The position numbers and the translations under genes were made by a program. Shown piece by piece: positions 35,909 through 44,142 of a stretch of DNA of 64,000 nucleotides (positions are counted from its first letter, which is position 1; the number at the start of each line of letters is the position of its first letter). The notes below the pieces were generated by a model. That model made no database searches and was not told the DNA's origin. It saw only the letters and a list, made by a program, of their open reading frames with translations. Location: positions 43,341 to 107,340 of the forward strand of contig JACPDH010000013.1 in the NCBI GenBank assembly GCA_016184115.1, in the 5' to 3' direction. The stretch comes from Acidobacteriota bacterium (GTDB lineage Bacteria > Acidobacteriota > Thermoanaerobaculia > Gp7-AA8).

Positions 35909-37181
35909 AGCGGACCAGGACGACGACGGCGAGTACAAGCGCGAGCAGGGCAGGGTGATCGCTCACGCGTCGCCACGAGAGCGAAACCTGCCAGGCGATG
36001 TCATTCGCGGTCACCGCGTAGACGACGAGCGTCGAGAGGAATTGCAGTACGACGATCGACGCGAGAAAGGCCTCCTCTCGCAGCCATCGCGCGCCGAAGA
36101 CAACGCAGACCGCAACCACTACCCAGAAGTACGGATGGTGGGGCGGTTCGGCCGCGACTCGCTGCGCTGCCTCGACGAAGCGTGAAACGGTGAACCGCGA
36201 GGACGCCTCGCCAAGAAAGAGATCCGACTTCAGCCCGTAGGCAATCCTCGGGATCTGCCAGGTCGCGGCGATCGCGAACGCGGGCCAGAGTGAGAGTACG
36301 CGCTGCAGGCGGTCGCTTTTCGCCGTGAGCAGCGTCGCAAGCGTCACGATCGCAAGAAGCGCAACTCCCTCATTCTTCGTGAGCGCCGCGAAACCGAGCA
36401 GCATCGCGCCCGACGCGGCGGAGTCGCCGTCTCGCATCGATCGGCGCAGCGAGAGCACGCTCGCGGTCGCGAAGGCGAGGAAGGCGACGTCGGCCAGGCC
36501 GACCCATCCCGCCAGCGCCGCGCCCGTCGCTGCGAACGTGGCCAGCGCGGCGACCCGCCGGTCGCGCGTGTCGTCGAGCACATGGCGGCGCACGACCAGC
36601 AACGCCGCAGCGGAGAAGGCGACCGAGACGATCGCCGTCCAGCGGTCCGACCATGCGCCGCGGAACAGTGCCGGAACGTCGAAGACGAGTGGTAGCAGCG
36701 GCGGGTATTCGCCATGTGCGAATTCGTTCCACCGCTCGCCGAGAAACTCCCAGTCGATCCCGCGCGCCGCGAAGAACGTCTTCGCTTTCAGTCCCCAGAT
36801 CGCCCAGAAGTCCCAGTCCCACGGATTCGTGAGCGTCGCAAAGGTCACGTAAAGGATGAAGACGCCGGCAGTCGCCGCGTCGATCGCAGTTGCGATGGCG
36901 GGACTTCCCTGGAACGCGTCCGCGACGGATGCCGTTCTCGTTCCGCGGCGCGCGAACAGCAAGGACGCGAGGGCCACCACGCCGAGCGGGACGAGTAGGG
37001 CGACAGCCGACCAACGAATGCCGACATGGGAGAGGAGAAGCAGGATGATCGTAGCGAGCCCTGCTCCGATCAGGAAGGCTTCCCCGGCAACACGCGATCC
37101 CCGGGCGCCAGGTGCAAACGCGTACACGACCGGAATTCCGGTCGCCAGGAGCGTCGCCACTGCGATCAACTCGGGGATCAT
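35880..37181 (-). CDS. Multi-pass membrane protein, GT-C-like
   Basis: 433 residues with about ten helices. The first large loop carries LTNPWDWDFWAIWGLKAKTFF and GEYPPLLPLVFD, reminiscent of GT-C transferases. No closer family is recognised. Its ATG overlaps the stop of the preceding small gene (ATGA type). Its C-terminal residues RWSRSATRTS are encoded by DNA derived from a DUF72 gene fragment, so the present C-terminus is probably a replacement caused by a rearrangement. Confidence 0.68.
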   Translation of the reverse strand: MIPELIAVATLLATGIPVVYAFAPGARGSRVAGEAFLIGAGLATIILLLLSHVGIRWSAVALLVPLGVVALASLLFARRGTRTASVADAFQGSPAIATAIDAATAGVFILYVTFATLTNPWDWDFWAIWGLKAKTFFAARGIDWEFLGERWNEFAHGEYPPLLPLVFDVPALFRGAWSDRWTAIVSVAFSAAALLVVRRHVLDDTRDRRVAALATFAATGAALAGWVGLADVAFLAFATASVLSLRRSMRDGDSAASGAMLLGFAALTKNEGVALLAIVTLATLLTAKSDRLQRVLSLWPAFAIAATWQIPRIAYGLKSDLFLGEASSRFTVSRFVEAAQRVAAEPPHHPYFWVVVAVCVVFGARWLREEAFLASIVVLQFLSTLVVYAVTANDIAWQVSLSWRRVSDHPALLALVLAVVVLVRWSRSATRTS

Positions 37182-37630
37182 TGCGGAATTCCGATCCTCC
37201 GGTAGAGCCCGCCCCCTGCGCCGCTCCATACCCGCTCGTGAGACGGTGCCGTGACCGGCATTCCCCATGCGGCGATGTAATCCGCCTTGCGTACGTTGTC
37301 GAAGAGCGGCTCGTTTCCGATCCAGAGTGCAGGAAGAATCGTGCGACCATCGACGAGGTACACGGCGCGGTAGTAGACGTATTCGTAAGCGCCGCGGCCC
37401 CAGGGGCGCGGCGTTAGGATGACGATCGTCGCGCCTTCTTCGGTGCGGTTCTCGACTTCGCGCAGGAAGGCGGCGTAGCCAGGCTCGTCGGTCATCGACG
37501 CGAGCGCAGTCCGGATGCCGTCGCGACCGTGCGCCCGCAGCATCTGGAGGTAAAGCGTCTCGAACGCACCGACCGCCAATCCGACGAGCAGGAGCCATGT
37601 CAATGCGAGCCGCGCCGGCGCCGGAGTCAC
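37178..37630 (-). CDS. Hypothetical membrane-anchored protein paired with the GT-C-like protein
   Basis: 150 residues from a GTG. One N-terminal membrane helix (LALTWLLLVGLAVGAFETLYL) and a soluble domain with VENRTEEGATIVILTPRP and an Arg/Tyr-rich segment AYEYVYYRAVYLVDGR. No family is recognised. It overlaps the membrane protein gene by four bases, so the two products may work together. A TACGCT box ends seven bases before this GTG; an upstream GTG at 37678 would add 16 residues that look non-coding. Confidence 0.6.
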   Translation of the reverse strand: MTPAPARLALTWLLLVGLAVGAFETLYLQMLRAHGRDGIRTALASMTDEPGYAAFLREVENRTEEGATIVILTPRPWGRGAYEYVYYRAVYLVDGRTILPALWIGNEPLFDNVRKADYIAAWGMPVTAPSHERVWSGAGGGLYRRIGIPQ

Positions 37631-37637
37631 GGAGCGA

Positions 37638-37643
37638 AGCGTA
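37638..37643 (-). promoter_or_regulatory. -10 box (TACGCT)
   Basis: TACGCT ends seven bases before the GTG at 37630, with no ribosome-binding site between them. Confidence 0.35.
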
Positions 37644-37703
37644 GCACGCCCGATCGGATCACTACACGCGGCGCGCACGCGGAGTCGAATTCCGAGGTCG
37701 CGG

Positions 37704-38696
37704 TCAGCGGCTCTGCCGCACGATCTCTTCGGCGAGTTTGCGCAGCGACTCGGGCGAACATCCTTCGGCTTTGTTGTTTGCGATGACGATTACCTCGACG
37801 CCATTCCTCGTCTTCTTCACCGCGAGCCCGGCGATCTGCTCCCGGCTTGCAAGGTCTTCGTCGACGAGCCGGTCGAACGGTTCGTAGCGGTTCTTCGCTT
37901 CCTCGTACTTGAAGCCGGAGTGGAGCATCCATCGAACGGCGACGCGCTCGCCGAGAACGCGGGAAGTGCGTTCGGCCTGCTCGGCGATCGAAGGCATTCG
38001 TCCGTGGACGTTGAGGCAATGTGTGGCACCCGTTGCCTCGAGCGCCGCGACGTAATCGTCGGTGAGTAGCTCGGGGTCGCGGATCTCGACCGCGTACCAG
38101 CTGCCGCGCGGCAGCGCCTCGAGGAACGCGTGAAGTCGCGACGTGAAGCGGGCCGGGTCGTTCGTGAACTCGCGGCCGAGCGGGGTGAACTGGAAGACGA
38201 GAGGGCCCGCCTTACCGCCGAGGCCGTGGACGACCGGCGCGATCACCGCGCGCGCGGCGAAGTCCGCGTCGAGGAAGCGCTCGTTCTTCTCGAACTTCTT
38301 CGTGCCTCCCGACACGCGCAGCCATGGCGTCGTCAGTGCGCCGGCAGCTTTCACGAGGAAGCGGAATCCATCGGGGACGGACTCTGCATAGCCGGCGAAC
38401 TCCTCGGCACTCACCGGGCCATAGAACGAGCGGTCGACGCCGACGGCGCGGAAGAGCGGGTGCTTCGCGTAAGGCGCGAGCCCGTGCCTGGAGAGCTCGG
38501 TCGTCGTCGCCTTGCGGTCATAGACGAGCCCGGCCCAGCCCGGGAACGACCACGACGACGTGCCGATCCTGACGTTAGGCGGAAGCGACGCAGCGGTGGC
38601 GCGGACCGCGTCGTCGATCGCAGCCGGGCCGACGGGTTCGCGCTGTCGCCTCTTTGGGGCGGGTGGTGTGCCGAATAGGTCGAGCTGGTCGGGCAT
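37704..38696 (-). CDS. DUF72 (YecE-like) family protein
   Basis: 330 residues. DUF72 TIM-barrel: RIGTSSWSFPGWAGLVY at the start, LFRAVGVDRSFYGPVSAEEFAGYAESVPDGFRFLVKA, FQFTPLG, WYAVEIRDPELL, HCLNVHGRMPSI and the final VIANNKAEGCSPESLRKLAE with the conserved N...G..P. The N-terminal 35 residues (MPDQLDLFG...) are an extension often seen in the family. The function is not established. A fragment of a second copy lies 1.8 kb downstream. Confidence 0.9.
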   Translation of the reverse strand: MPDQLDLFGTPPAPKRRQREPVGPAAIDDAVRATAASLPPNVRIGTSSWSFPGWAGLVYDRKATTTELSRHGLAPYAKHPLFRAVGVDRSFYGPVSAEEFAGYAESVPDGFRFLVKAAGALTTPWLRVSGGTKKFEKNERFLDADFAARAVIAPVVHGLGGKAGPLVFQFTPLGREFTNDPARFTSRLHAFLEALPRGSWYAVEIRDPELLTDDYVAALEATGATHCLNVHGRMPSIAEQAERTSRVLGERVAVRWMLHSGFKYEEAKNRYEPFDRLVDEDLASREQIAGLAVKKTRNGVEVIVIANNKAEGCSPESLRKLAEEIVRQSR

Positions 38697-38733
38697 GGCG
38701 CTACCGGGACCATCTATCGTGCTGCGAGAGCCT

Positions 38734-40158
38734 TCAGAAGGTCAATGTATCGATGCGACGCGCGTAGGCCTCGAGGTCGATCTTCCGCTTCGTCGACTCC
38801 GAGGCAAGGTAGCGCACCTTTCCGAAGATCGGACGCTCGCGCCAGGGGCGGTCGTGCTTGCCGAAGCACCAGAGGACGCCGGCGTGTGTGTTAGGGTCGC
38901 GCCCGTCGATTGCATACTTGTCGTGCATCGCCAGCATGAACGCATGGGCTTCGTCGGTCGTGCGCGACCACTCGATGACTTTCTTGCCCCAGAGCATCCG
39001 GAGGTAGTTGTGAATCGTGCCGAGGCGAAGGAGGCCGCGCTGCGCGAGGTTCCAGACCTCGTCCTCGGTTGCCGCGCGCTCGAGCGCGTCCCACGAATAA
39101 AGGGGTTGCCTGCGGTCATCGGCATGCTCGGCAAGGGTCTTCTTGGCCCAGTCGGGAAGGCAATCGAGCGACGCGTGGTCCTCGCGGTAGAAACAGAGAT
39201 TGAACGAGAGCTCGCGACGGATGATGAGCTGCTCGAGGAAGGCATCGATGTCCTCCTCCGGGGCGGAGGAAAAGAGAGCGCGCCTGGCGACTTCATGCAC
39301 CGAGAGAAATCCGAAGTGGAGATATGGAGAAAGTTCGCTCGTATGATCGGCTTCGCGGCTGCGGTGGCCGGCGTAGCCGCAGAGTTTCTCGCGCACGAAG
39401 CGATCGAGGCGCCTCAGCGCTTCGTCACGGCCGCCGATCGAGGGTACCGCCATCACCGAATGATCGATGGCGCACGACGCGGCGTTGGCGCGCGGATTTG
39501 CGCCGTTGTAGTTCGGGACGTCGAGCTCGCTTTCGAATGGACCGTACTTCGGCATCAACTCGGGAGGCTCGTCCCAGCGATCGGCGAAGAGGCGAAACGC
39601 CCGATCGCGCAGTTGCGTTGCCCCGTACTGCTCTTTGCCGAATACGCGCATCGGAAGAATGCCGTTTCCGTCGACCGTGAAGACGGGACAGGGGCTCGTC
39701 GAAGCAAACGAACGAGTTTGCTCGCGGAGACTGAAGGTCGGGAACTCGTCGGTGACGACGAGCCGGGCGCGCGAAGCGATGCGCCCCAGAGCGCCGCGCG
39801 CCTCGTCGCGCGTGCGTGGAAGATAAAACAAGTAGCGAAGTCCACGTTTGAGCGCGTCGTGGTGGTTCGCGACGACGCCTTCCAGGACGAATGAGTGGAT
39901 GCGGTCGTTGGCCGACGAATAGTCGGGGCGGAGCGACTCGTACACGACGACCGGCAGTCCCTCGGCGTTGGCGCGCGAGATCGCATAGTCGAGCGCGATG
40001 TTCGAGCGGAGCCGCCGCGATGACTGCGCCCAGTAGACGACATACTCGCCGTCGCCCGGGTTGGCGCCACCTACATACTCCACACGATCGCGGAGAACGC
40101 CTTTGGCGCCTCCGTTCTCGAGGTGACGGCGAAAAGGAATGAACGTGTGCGAGCTCAT
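38734..40158 (-). CDS. Class II cyclobutane pyrimidine dimer photolyase
   Basis: 474 residues. The antenna/Rossmann part starts YVVYWAQSSRRLRSNIALDYAISRANAEGLPVVVYE; the FAD domain has ADHTSELSPYLHFGFLSVHEVARRAL, IRRELSFNLCFYREDHASLDCLPDWAKKTLAEHADDRR and WGKKVIEWSRTTDEAHAFMLAMHDKYAIDGRDPNTHAGVLWCFGKHDRPW, all in the order of class II enzymes (closest to eukaryotic/marsupial type). It repairs UV dimers with blue light. The start is taken at MSSHTF; the preceding in-frame region is low-complexity. Confidence 0.93.
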   Translation of the reverse strand: MSSHTFIPFRRHLENGGAKGVLRDRVEYVGGANPGDGEYVVYWAQSSRRLRSNIALDYAISRANAEGLPVVVYESLRPDYSSANDRIHSFVLEGVVANHHDALKRGLRYLFYLPRTRDEARGALGRIASRARLVVTDEFPTFSLREQTRSFASTSPCPVFTVDGNGILPMRVFGKEQYGATQLRDRAFRLFADRWDEPPELMPKYGPFESELDVPNYNGANPRANAASCAIDHSVMAVPSIGGRDEALRRLDRFVREKLCGYAGHRSREADHTSELSPYLHFGFLSVHEVARRALFSSAPEEDIDAFLEQLIIRRELSFNLCFYREDHASLDCLPDWAKKTLAEHADDRRQPLYSWDALERAATEDEVWNLAQRGLLRLGTIHNYLRMLWGKKVIEWSRTTDEAHAFMLAMHDKYAIDGRDPNTHAGVLWCFGKHDRPWRERPIFGKVRYLASESTKRKIDLEAYARRIDTLTF

Positions 40159-40237
40159 TGCGGAGGAAGAAACGATACAACGGCCGTGCGCATTCTGGCC
40201 GCTTTCGACGGAGGGAGAATGCCTCCGCCGCGAGGGA

Positions 40238-41344
40238 CTAGAACTCAGATGCGGGGGCAGGACGGGCGAACAGGAAGCCCTGACCGAGGCGGATGCCAAG
40301 AGCCTGCGCCGCTTCGCGGGTTTCTGCCGTCTCGATTCCCTCCAGCACCAGCTCGCACCCGAAGTCGTGCGCGAGCGACAGAACGTTCTTCACGATCTTC
40401 GTTCGCATCGCGTGTGCCTCGAAGTCGGTTCCGAAGTCCTGACTCACTTTCAGGTACGAAGGCCGGATCTGCTCGATATGCGCGAGATGCGAGTAGGCCA
40501 TCCCGACGTCGTCGAGCGCGAACGAGAACCCGAGCTCACGGAGCGCCCTGCACCGGTTCTCCACCGTGGCTGATGAGCCCAGGGAGGCCTGCTCCGTGAT
40601 CTCGACGACGATTCGCTCGGTGGAGAGCCCGGCGTCTGAGACTGCCGTCGCAAGCGCGTCGGCGAGTTGCGCGCTCCCGATCACCGTCGGATGCACGTTC
40701 ACGAAGAGCTTCGTTCCGGAGTTCAACGATGCACCGTGAGCGAACGTGTTGCGCACGCACGTGAGCTCGAGATCGGTGAGCCGTCCTTTGCGCGAGGCGT
40801 AGTCGAAGAGCATCTGCGGGTTCGAGAAGAGCATTCCGCCGAATCGCGCAAGTGATTCGTAGCCGTGCACCGCGCACGTTCCGGTGGAGATGTCGACGAT
40901 CGGGTGAAATACGGGCGTCAGCAGCGGGCTCGCGAGCACTTCGTCGAGCGTGGGAATCCGCTCGATCGATGCTTCCTCGCTGCCGGAACTCGCCGGGAGG
41001 TGGGCCTCGAGTGTCGCGATGTCGAACGGCTTCTGGAGTACGATCGAGGCGCCTCGATCGAGCGCTTCGCGCTCCAACGCTTCCGTGCGCGCTCCCGTGA
41101 TGACGATCACGGGCACGTCATTGGTGCGTCGCTTGATCTCCTGGATGAAGTCGAGCCCTTCGTAGCGGAACGGGCCCGAGAGGTGAATGTCCGTGATGAC
41201 GCAGTCGGGAGGCTCGCGTTCGATCACCAGCTGCGCCGACTCGAGATCGCTGCAGAGAATCAGCTTGCGTCCGTCTCGGACGAGCGCATCGGCGACTGCG
41301 CAACTCACGGTCTCGTCGTCATCGACGATCAGAATCGATTGCAT
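40238..41344 (-). CDS. Response regulator with EAL domain
   Basis: 368 residues. Receiver domain (1-120): LIVDDDE, phosphoacceptor in CVITDIHLSG, Thr in IVITGAR, Lys in LQKPF. EAL domain (about 140-365): FHPIVD, YESLAR in place of the usual EAL (the catalytic Glu is kept), LFVNVHP, VVEITEQ, FALDDVGMAYSH (DD pair), YLKVS, LVLEGIET and LGQGFLFARP. The metal and catalytic acids are largely present, so c-di-GMP phosphodiesterase activity is possible. It begins 28 bases after the tmRNA gene on the same strand. AGGT lies before the ATG. Confidence 0.88.
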   Translation of the reverse strand: MQSILIVDDDETVSCAVADALVRDGRKLILCSDLESAQLVIEREPPDCVITDIHLSGPFRYEGLDFIQEIKRRTNDVPVIVITGARTEALEREALDRGASIVLQKPFDIATLEAHLPASSGSEEASIERIPTLDEVLASPLLTPVFHPIVDISTGTCAVHGYESLARFGGMLFSNPQMLFDYASRKGRLTDLELTCVRNTFAHGASLNSGTKLFVNVHPTVIGSAQLADALATAVSDAGLSTERIVVEITEQASLGSSATVENRCRALRELGFSFALDDVGMAYSHLAHIEQIRPSYLKVSQDFGTDFEAHAMRTKIVKNVLSLAHDFGCELVLEGIETAETREAAQALGIRLGQGFLFARPAPASEF

Positions 41345-41372
41345 GTCGATCGACCTGCATGGATGAGTGGGT

Positions 41373-41720
41373 TGGTGGAGGCGGCGGGAATTGAACCCGC
41401 GTCCGAAGAAGGTGATAACCGGGCTTCTACATGCTTAGCTTTTCATTGATCTCGTCCCAAAGTTCCCGGAAAAGCGCGGAACACATCAGGACCAGTCCCT
41501 GTGGTTTTCGAATCGTGCGCCAGAACGGAGCGCGCGACCTTAGCTCACAGCATGACGCTCATCCGGAAGACGTGAGCTATCCCCCGGCGAGCGTGACAGT
41601 CAATTAAGCTGCCAGTGCGAGTTCGTTGTTCGCGGTTGCTATTGGTGAGCCTTTTACGAGCTGCTCAGCTCGGCATGCGACCGCAGTCTCGACCGACCCC
41701 GTCGAAACCGGTGCGCCCCC
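41373..41720 (-). ncRNA. ssrA: Transfer-messenger RNA (tmRNA)
   Basis: 348 nt. The 5' end GGGGGCGCACCGG and the 3' end CGCCTCC-A-CCA pair over seven positions (one G-U); the T-arm GGGTTCAATTCCC and an encoded CCA are present. The tag frame runs from the resume codon GCA at 41639 to TAA at 41604 and encodes ATANNELALAA, with the ALAA end recognised by ClpXP/ClpAP. Pseudoknot-like GC blocks fill the middle. It rescues stalled ribosomes with SmpB, which is not in the window. Confidence 0.97.
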
Positions 41721-41784
41721 ACTTGTCAAAGAACAGCGTCACGGCGATGGTTTGAACGGGCTGCGCGCTGCGAGTATTTCGGCA

Positions 41785-41960
41785 GGCGGAGTGCGGATTG
41801 CGGAATTGGCGCGCACCCGAAATGTCGAATGAAGAATGAGGAATGAACAAGGCGCTCATCAGTCGGGAGCCCGAGGCCTGGGCTCGTTCTTCCCTGTTTC
41901 ATTCCTGATTCGACATTTCGGTTCTTCCCCGTTTCGCATTCCGCACTCCGCATTCCGGAT
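41785..41960. repeat. Inverted heptad arrays between ssrA and nadC
   Basis: Left array GCGGAGT, GCGGATT, GCGGAAT (41785 on); inner units GAATGAA, GAATGAG, GAATGAA near 41829-41850; then complementary TTTCATTCCTGATT and GACATTTCGG; and a right array CGCATTC, CGCACTC, CGCATTC to 41957. The arms are inverted, so the whole 176 bases can fold as one hairpin. The right arm ends directly before the nadC -10 box. Confidence 0.8.
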
Positions 41961-41966
41961 TAAACT
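41961..41966 (+). promoter_or_regulatory. -10 box (TAAACT) of nadC
   Basis: TAAACT ends six bases before the nadC ATG; the region where a -35 would lie is made of GCGGANT heptads. Confidence 0.55.
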
Positions 41967-41972
41967 CGCCCC

Positions 41973-42812
41973 ATGACGCTCCCTCCCTCCTCCCTCATTC
42001 GCGACATCGTCGATCGCGCGCTCGGCGAAGATCTACCCGATATCACGTCGGATGCGATCTTCGCGCCTGACGAACGGGGCCGTGCGTACTTCCTCGTCAA
42101 GGAGGACGGCGTGATCGCGGGGCTTCCGTTCGCCTCTGCCGTATTCGAGATGCTCGACGAGGCGGCGCGATTCCGCGCGTTGGCGGACGAAGGAAGTTTC
42201 GTGAAGAAGGGGGATCGAGTCGCTGAAGTCGAGGCGACCGTCCGGGGGCTCCTTTCGGGAGAGCGCACCGCGCTCAATCTCGTGCAGCGCGCTTCGGGCA
42301 TCGCGACCGCGACGCGCCGTTTCGTCGATGCCGTCGCCGGGACACGCGCTGAGATCCTCGACACGCGCAAAACGGTGCCGGGGCTTCGCGCGCTCGATAA
42401 GTACGCTGTAGCCGCCGGAGGCGGAACGAACCACCGCCACGGGCTGCACGACATGTTCCTCGTGAAGAACAACCACATCGACCGCGCCGGCTCGATTACG
42501 GCGGCGGTCACCCGGATCCGCGAAACGGGCCGGCCGCAGAAATTGATGGTGGAGGTGCGCGATCTCCACGAGCTCGACGAGGCGCTCGCGCTGTCGCCCG
42601 ACTTCATCCTGCTCGACAACATGGACGCGGCGACGATGCGAGAAGCGGTCCGTCGCTCCGCGGGGCGCGTTCCGCTCGAGGCGTCCGGTGGCGTCACGCT
42701 CGCGAGCGTCCGGGAAGTCGCGGCGACCGGAGTCGACCGCATCTCCATCGGTGCGCTCACGCACACGGTCGACGCGCTCGACATCTCGATGCGAATCGAA
42801 TCGCAGAGTTAA
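41973..42812 (+). CDS. nadC: Nicotinate-nucleotide pyrophosphorylase (quinolinate phosphoribosyltransferase)
   Basis: 279 residues, full length. NadC converts quinolinate and PRPP to nicotinate mononucleotide. Visible: ALGEDLPDITSDAIF, ERTALNLVQRASGIAT, ILDTRKTVPGLRALDKYAVAAGGGTNHRHGLHDMFLVKNNH (active-site Arg, Lys and His), ILLDNM and EASGGVTLASVREVAATGVDRISIGALTHT. It is the first of four NAD genes in the next 16 kb; nadA and nadB are absent from the window. Confidence 0.97.
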   Translation: MTLPPSSLIRDIVDRALGEDLPDITSDAIFAPDERGRAYFLVKEDGVIAGLPFASAVFEMLDEAARFRALADEGSFVKKGDRVAEVEATVRGLLSGERTALNLVQRASGIATATRRFVDAVAGTRAEILDTRKTVPGLRALDKYAVAAGGGTNHRHGLHDMFLVKNNHIDRAGSITAAVTRIRETGRPQKLMVEVRDLHELDEALALSPDFILLDNMDAATMREAVRRSAGRVPLEASGGVTLASVREVAATGVDRISIGALTHTVDALDISMRIESQS

Positions 42813-42859
42813 GGTCAGTCCCTTTGACCTGCCTTACGAACTCTCTCGTCTTATTCCCG

Positions 42860-42865
42860 TATGAT
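42860..42865 (+). promoter_or_regulatory. -10 box (TATGAT)
   Basis: TATGAT ends four bases before the ATG at 42870 and seven before the in-frame ATG at 42873. Transcription should begin at one of these codons. Confidence 0.45.
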
Positions 42866-42869
42866 CGTG

Positions 42870-43502
42870 ATGATGGACGACGACGCGGTCTACAAGGTTT
42901 GCCGCGCAGAGCTCGATCTCGAGGATCCGTGGGGTGTGCCTGCGTGCGCGCGTCGCGTTCCTCTCGTCCGCGCGGGAGATGGCGCTGCGCCGCGGCTCTC
43001 GTCTGAGGTTGCCGCCTATCACGATGGGCGTCGCGTTTTCGTCGTCTTCTCCGTTCGCGACGACCATCTCGTTGCGACTCATCTCGAACACGACGCGCCT
43101 CTCTGGGAGGAGGACGTCGTGGAGATTTTCGTGGCGCCCGAATCGCTCGAGCGTTATTTCGAGATCGAGGTCAACCCGCTCGGGACGACCTTCGACGCGC
43201 GGGTCGACTCACCGCGGCTGGAGCGTGAGTCGATGACGGTCGATCGAGGGTGGACGTGCGAAGGACTTCGCACGGCGATCAGGCGGACGACCATCGATGG
43301 TGTCGTCCGCGTCGAGACGGTCGTCTTGATTCCATCGGCCGCGCTCGGCGCTTCGTGTGACAGCGGCACGCTCTGGCGCGCGAATTTTTATCGCATCGAT
43401 CGCTCGCCCGATGGCGACGAATTCTCGGCGTGGCGCCCAACCGGACGGACTCCTCCCGACTTTCACGTGCCGCGCGCGTTCGGGACTCTCCTCTTCGAGT
43501 GA
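42870..43502 (+). CDS. CBM9-like (carbohydrate-binding family 9-like) domain protein
   Basis: 210 residues made of one CBM9-like/DUF1083-type beta sandwich: VAAYHDGRRVFVVFSVRDDHLVATHLEHDAPLWEEDVVEIFVAP, YFEIEVNPLGTTFDARVDSP and WRANFYRIDRSPDGDEFSAWRPTGRTPPDFHVPRAFGTLLFE. Similar domains bind sugars or sit in enzyme complexes; alone and without a signal peptide its role is unclear. The 3' end is 117 bases before the PDZ-protein gene. Confidence 0.8.
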   Translation: MMDDDAVYKVCRAELDLEDPWGVPACARRVPLVRAGDGAAPRLSSEVAAYHDGRRVFVVFSVRDDHLVATHLEHDAPLWEEDVVEIFVAPESLERYFEIEVNPLGTTFDARVDSPRLERESMTVDRGWTCEGLRTAIRRTTIDGVVRVETVVLIPSAALGASCDSGTLWRANFYRIDRSPDGDEFSAWRPTGRTPPDFHVPRAFGTLLFE

Positions 43503-43619
43503 CCGCGCTCCAAGCGCTACCTCACACGCCAGAGTTTTCCGAATTGTTGGTCGCGAGGCGTACCCTTCGCGCAAGAATTCCTCCGCCCGGCAAGTTGTGC
43601 ATATCCGGAAGGCATCGAA

Positions 43620-44078
43620 TTGCAGCGACATCTCGTCTCACTCGCTCTCCTCGTGGTCGCAGCGCTCTCCGTGAGCGCCGGCGATGAGTTGCCGCGTTGC
43701 CACGCCACGCGAGCCGAGTGCGAGACGCGGATCCACGAGATGATGGCGGGGAAGAAGTATCTCGGCGTGGTTTTCTACGACACGGAAAAAGGGATTTTAA
43801 TCAAGGCGGTCGTCGCCGAAAGCCCTGCCGAGGCCGCCGGTCTTCGCCAGGGCGATCTCATCGTCAAGGTCAACGGGCAGAACTGCGCCGACGGAAACGT
43901 TAAGCTCTTCAAGAAGTTGGTCGACAAGGCGCGGGCCAAGGGAGTGCTGGCGATCCGGGTGAAGCGGAACGGCTCCTACGTCGACACCGAGGCGAGGCTC
44001 ACACAGATCACGGAGACGCAGATCGAACGGATCATCGCAGCCCACTTGAAGGCGGCGCATCCCGATTCCGAGCGTTGA
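43620..44078 (+). CDS. Secreted PDZ-domain protein
   Basis: 152 residues from a TTG (GGAAGG lies seven bases upstream). A signal peptide (LVSLALLVVAALSVSAG) precedes a short segment with two cysteines (CHATRAEC) and a PDZ domain: YLGVVFYDTEKGILIKAVVAESPAEAAGLRQGDLIVKVNGQNC...LVDKARAKGVLAIRVKRNG. There is no protease domain, so it is probably an adaptor or scaffold in the periplasm. No partner is evident. Confidence 0.78.
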   Translation: MQRHLVSLALLVVAALSVSAGDELPRCHATRAECETRIHEMMAGKKYLGVVFYDTEKGILIKAVVAESPAEAAGLRQGDLIVKVNGQNCADGNVKLFKKLVDKARAKGVLAIRVKRNGSYVDTEARLTQITETQIERIIAAHLKAAHPDSER

Positions 44079-44142
44079 TCCGCGCGACGTGCGCCTGGCC
44101 CCGGTGGCGAACCCTCCTCCTCTCGTCGGCCATCGATGAGCG

